Positions 22,188-23,569 of a DNA stretch of 23,569 bases are shown here, piece after piece; the first letter of the stretch is position 1, and every line of letters begins with the position of its first letter. The DNA lies in the NCBI GenBank assembly GCA_937925515.1, contig CALALP010000087.1:1-23569 (forward strand), written 5' to 3'. The position numbers and the translations under genes are program-made. This DNA comes from an uncultured Lachnoanaerobaculum sp. Its GTDB lineage: Bacteria; Bacillota; Clostridia; Lachnospirales; Lachnospiraceae. The notes below the pieces were generated by a model that was given only the letters and a program-made list of their open reading frames with translations, was not told where the DNA came from and did no database searches.

Positions 22188-23477
22188 CTACTTCATCTTT
22201 TCAAGTAGTTTTCTAACAGATACTAGCTTTGTACACAAACATAGAAGTTCTGCTGCAATCTCCAAATCTCCTATTGGAGGAAATGACGGTGCAATTCTTA
22301 TATTGGTATTTTTTGGATCTTTTCCCCCCGGAAATGTAGCTCCGGCAGGTGTCATTACCACTCCTGCTTTTTTACATTTATCAACTACTTTTTTAGCACA
22401 ACCCTCTAAAGTATCAAAGGAAATAAAATAGCCTCCTTTTGGTTTTGTCCAAGTGGCAATCTCAAGTCCTCCTAAATCTCTCTCAAAAATCTCTAAGACT
22501 CGTTCAAACTTAGGTCTTAAACTATCTGCATGCTTTATCATGTGTCTATTCATGCCTGCAATATCTCCAAAAAACCTCAAATGTCTAAGCTGATTAACCT
22601 TGTCATAACCTATAGTTTGAACTTTAAGTTGCTTTTTAATATCAGTTAAATTGTTTTCTGAGGCAGCTATGGCTGCAATTCCTGACCCTGGAAAACATAC
22701 TTTTGAAGTAGAGGCAAACTTATAGACCATATCCATATTGCCTGCCCTCTTACATTCAGCTAAGATTTCCAAAATGTAATCTTGATTATCGTCATATAAA
22801 TGATGAATTGTATAAGCATTATCCCAATAAATTCTAAAATCTTTTGCAGCAGGTTTAAGTCTTGCAAATCTTCTTACTACATCATTTGAATAAGAATTTC
22901 CTGTGGGATTGGAATATTTAGGAACACACCATATACCTTTTATACTCTCATCACTTGCTACTAAGCTTTCAACCATGTCCATATCCGGGCCATTTTCAAG
23001 CATTGGAACACTTACATTTTCAATTCCAAAATACTCTGTTATTGCAAAATGTCTGTCATACCCTGGAACTATACATAAAAACTTTACTTTATCAAGTTTA
23101 CACCAAGGTGTACTTCCCATAACTCCATGTGAATATGACCTTGATACAGTATCATACATAACATTTAGGCTTGAATTTCCATATATTATTACATTATCAG
23201 CCGGAACTTCCATCATATCGCCCATAAGAACCTTAGCCTCTCTTATACCGTCTAAAACTCCATAGTTTCTACAATCTGTTCCGTCATCACATCTTAAATC
23301 TGCATTACTTGATAAAACGTCCATCATTCCCATTGAAAGGTCTAGTTGTTCAATGCTTGGCTTTCCACGGCTCATATCAAGTTTTAAATCTCTAAACTGC
23401 ATTTCTTTATACTGAGCTGCTAATTCTTTTTCAAGCTCAAGTAGCTCTTCTTTTGTAAGTTCTGAATATGGTTTCAT
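22188..23477 (-). CDS. PLP-dependent aspartate aminotransferase-like enzyme (Aminotran_MocR family)
   Basis: A fold-type I aminotransferase that moves an amino group between an amino acid and a 2-oxo acid on pyridoxal phosphate, probably aspartate and 2-oxoglutarate. The 429-aa product matches, as recalled, the family typified by Corynebacterium AspT (PF12897). It has LKLDMSRGKPS (31-41), DGTDCRNYG (65-73), GNSSLNVMYD (100-109), CIVPGYDRHF (135-144), KYSNPTG (187-193), WDNAY with PLP-contact Asp219, the PLP lysine Lys259 in ASTSKVC, DKVNQLRH, and NIRIAPSFP near the C-terminus. AGGAGGT lies 3 nt before the ATG. It is monocistronic within the window. The fold is certain. The exact substrate is inferred. 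Confidence 0.92.
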   Translation of the reverse strand: MKPYSELTKEELLELEKELAAQYKEMQFRDLKLDMSRGKPSIEQLDLSMGMMDVLSSNADLRCDDGTDCRNYGVLDGIREAKVLMGDMMEVPADNVIIYGNSSLNVMYDTVSRSYSHGVMGSTPWCKLDKVKFLCIVPGYDRHFAITEYFGIENVSVPMLENGPDMDMVESLVASDESIKGIWCVPKYSNPTGNSYSNDVVRRFARLKPAAKDFRIYWDNAYTIHHLYDDNQDYILEILAECKRAGNMDMVYKFASTSKVCFPGSGIAAIAASENNLTDIKKQLKVQTIGYDKVNQLRHLRFFGDIAGMNRHMIKHADSLRPKFERVLEIFERDLGGLEIATWTKPKGGYFISFDTLEGCAKKVVDKCKKAGVVMTPAGATFPGGKDPKNTNIRIAPSFPPIGDLEIAAELLCLCTKLVSVRKLLEKMK

Positions 23478-23530
23478 ATTACCTCCTTAATTTATTTACA
23501 AATTCTTTTTTGCAAACCTATAACGTATCT

Positions 23531-23569
23531 GCTTGGGTTTTCCTCGCCTACGGCGAGGAAAACCCAAGC
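23531..23569. repeat. Perfect 39-nt palindrome at the right edge of the window
   Basis: The arms gcttgggttttcctcgcc (23531-23548) and ggcgaggaaaacccaagc (23552-23569) are exact complements around TAC. No T-tract is visible on the minus-strand exit side (AGATACG), and the other side is beyond the window. It lies 54 bp upstream of the aminotransferase start. Its loop, closing pairs and left flank resemble the hairpin at 8826-8858, so it is probably the core of a second copy of that family. It may extend past the window. Confidence 0.75.

Noticed and set aside
22903..23265. 120-codon plus-strand frame opposite the aminotransferase.
   Set aside because: It lies wholly within the conserved aminotransferase and has no recognisable pattern or ribosome binding site.

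Overview
The window is AT-rich (by eye about one third G+C) and reads as chromosomal DNA of a low-GC Firmicute, most likely a Clostridia/Lachnospiraceae-type anaerobe. The evidence is Gram-positive-style AGGAGG ribosome binding sites, TTG start usage, the L13 N-terminus (MKSFMANP), the Firmicute conserved rnc-smc-ftsY order and several oral/gut clostridial protein types. The assignment to a family is an inference from protein resemblance, not a database result. No tRNA, rRNA, CRISPR array or prophage is visible.

Layout, left to right. (1) 1-402: the 5' part of a TnpB-related IS200/IS605-type gene, running off the left edge, with its own extended -10 promoter and hairpin-bearing upstream DNA. 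(2) 707-1771: the rplM-rpsI operon (L13, S9) on the minus strand, with a near-consensus promoter, a roughly 150-nt leader, an in-frame duplication of its stop region and an intrinsic terminator. (3) 1858-20976: a run of 14 minus-strand genes, nearly all separated by 0-35 bp or overlapping. In transcription order they are a YARHG-domain lipoprotein, sbcD, sbcC, two halves of a heterodimeric ABC exporter, thyA, folA, plsX, acpP, a 46-aa two-helix membrane protein, rnc, smc, ftsY and a GH13 oligo-1,6-glucosidase. (4) 21072-21640: rplS (L19) with a leader candidate and terminator. (5) 21736-22050: a small lipoprotein, the only plus-strand gene. (6) 22188-23477: an aspartate-aminotransferase-like PLP enzyme. 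(7) 23531-23569: a perfect 39-nt palindrome at the right edge.

How the genes work together. The long run combines DNA-end processing (SbcCD), thymidylate and tetrahydrofolate cycling (ThyA and FolA), the entry into phospholipid and fatty-acid synthesis (PlsX and ACP), RNA processing (RNase III), chromosome condensation (SMC) and membrane targeting (FtsY). This is housekeeping content. The accessory signal is in the intergenic DNA.

The most interesting structure is a 127-bp nested palindrome at 8780-8906, directly upstream of rnc. It has 19-bp near-perfect terminal inverted repeats around a perfect 15-bp hairpin. The perfect palindrome at the right window edge has a different stem but the same loop and closing pairs (CCTACGG; GTA triloop on the other strand) and partly similar flanks. 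Together they look like two members of a mobile hairpin family with covarying stems. The copy before rnc could also be a substrate for RNase III in its own mRNA.
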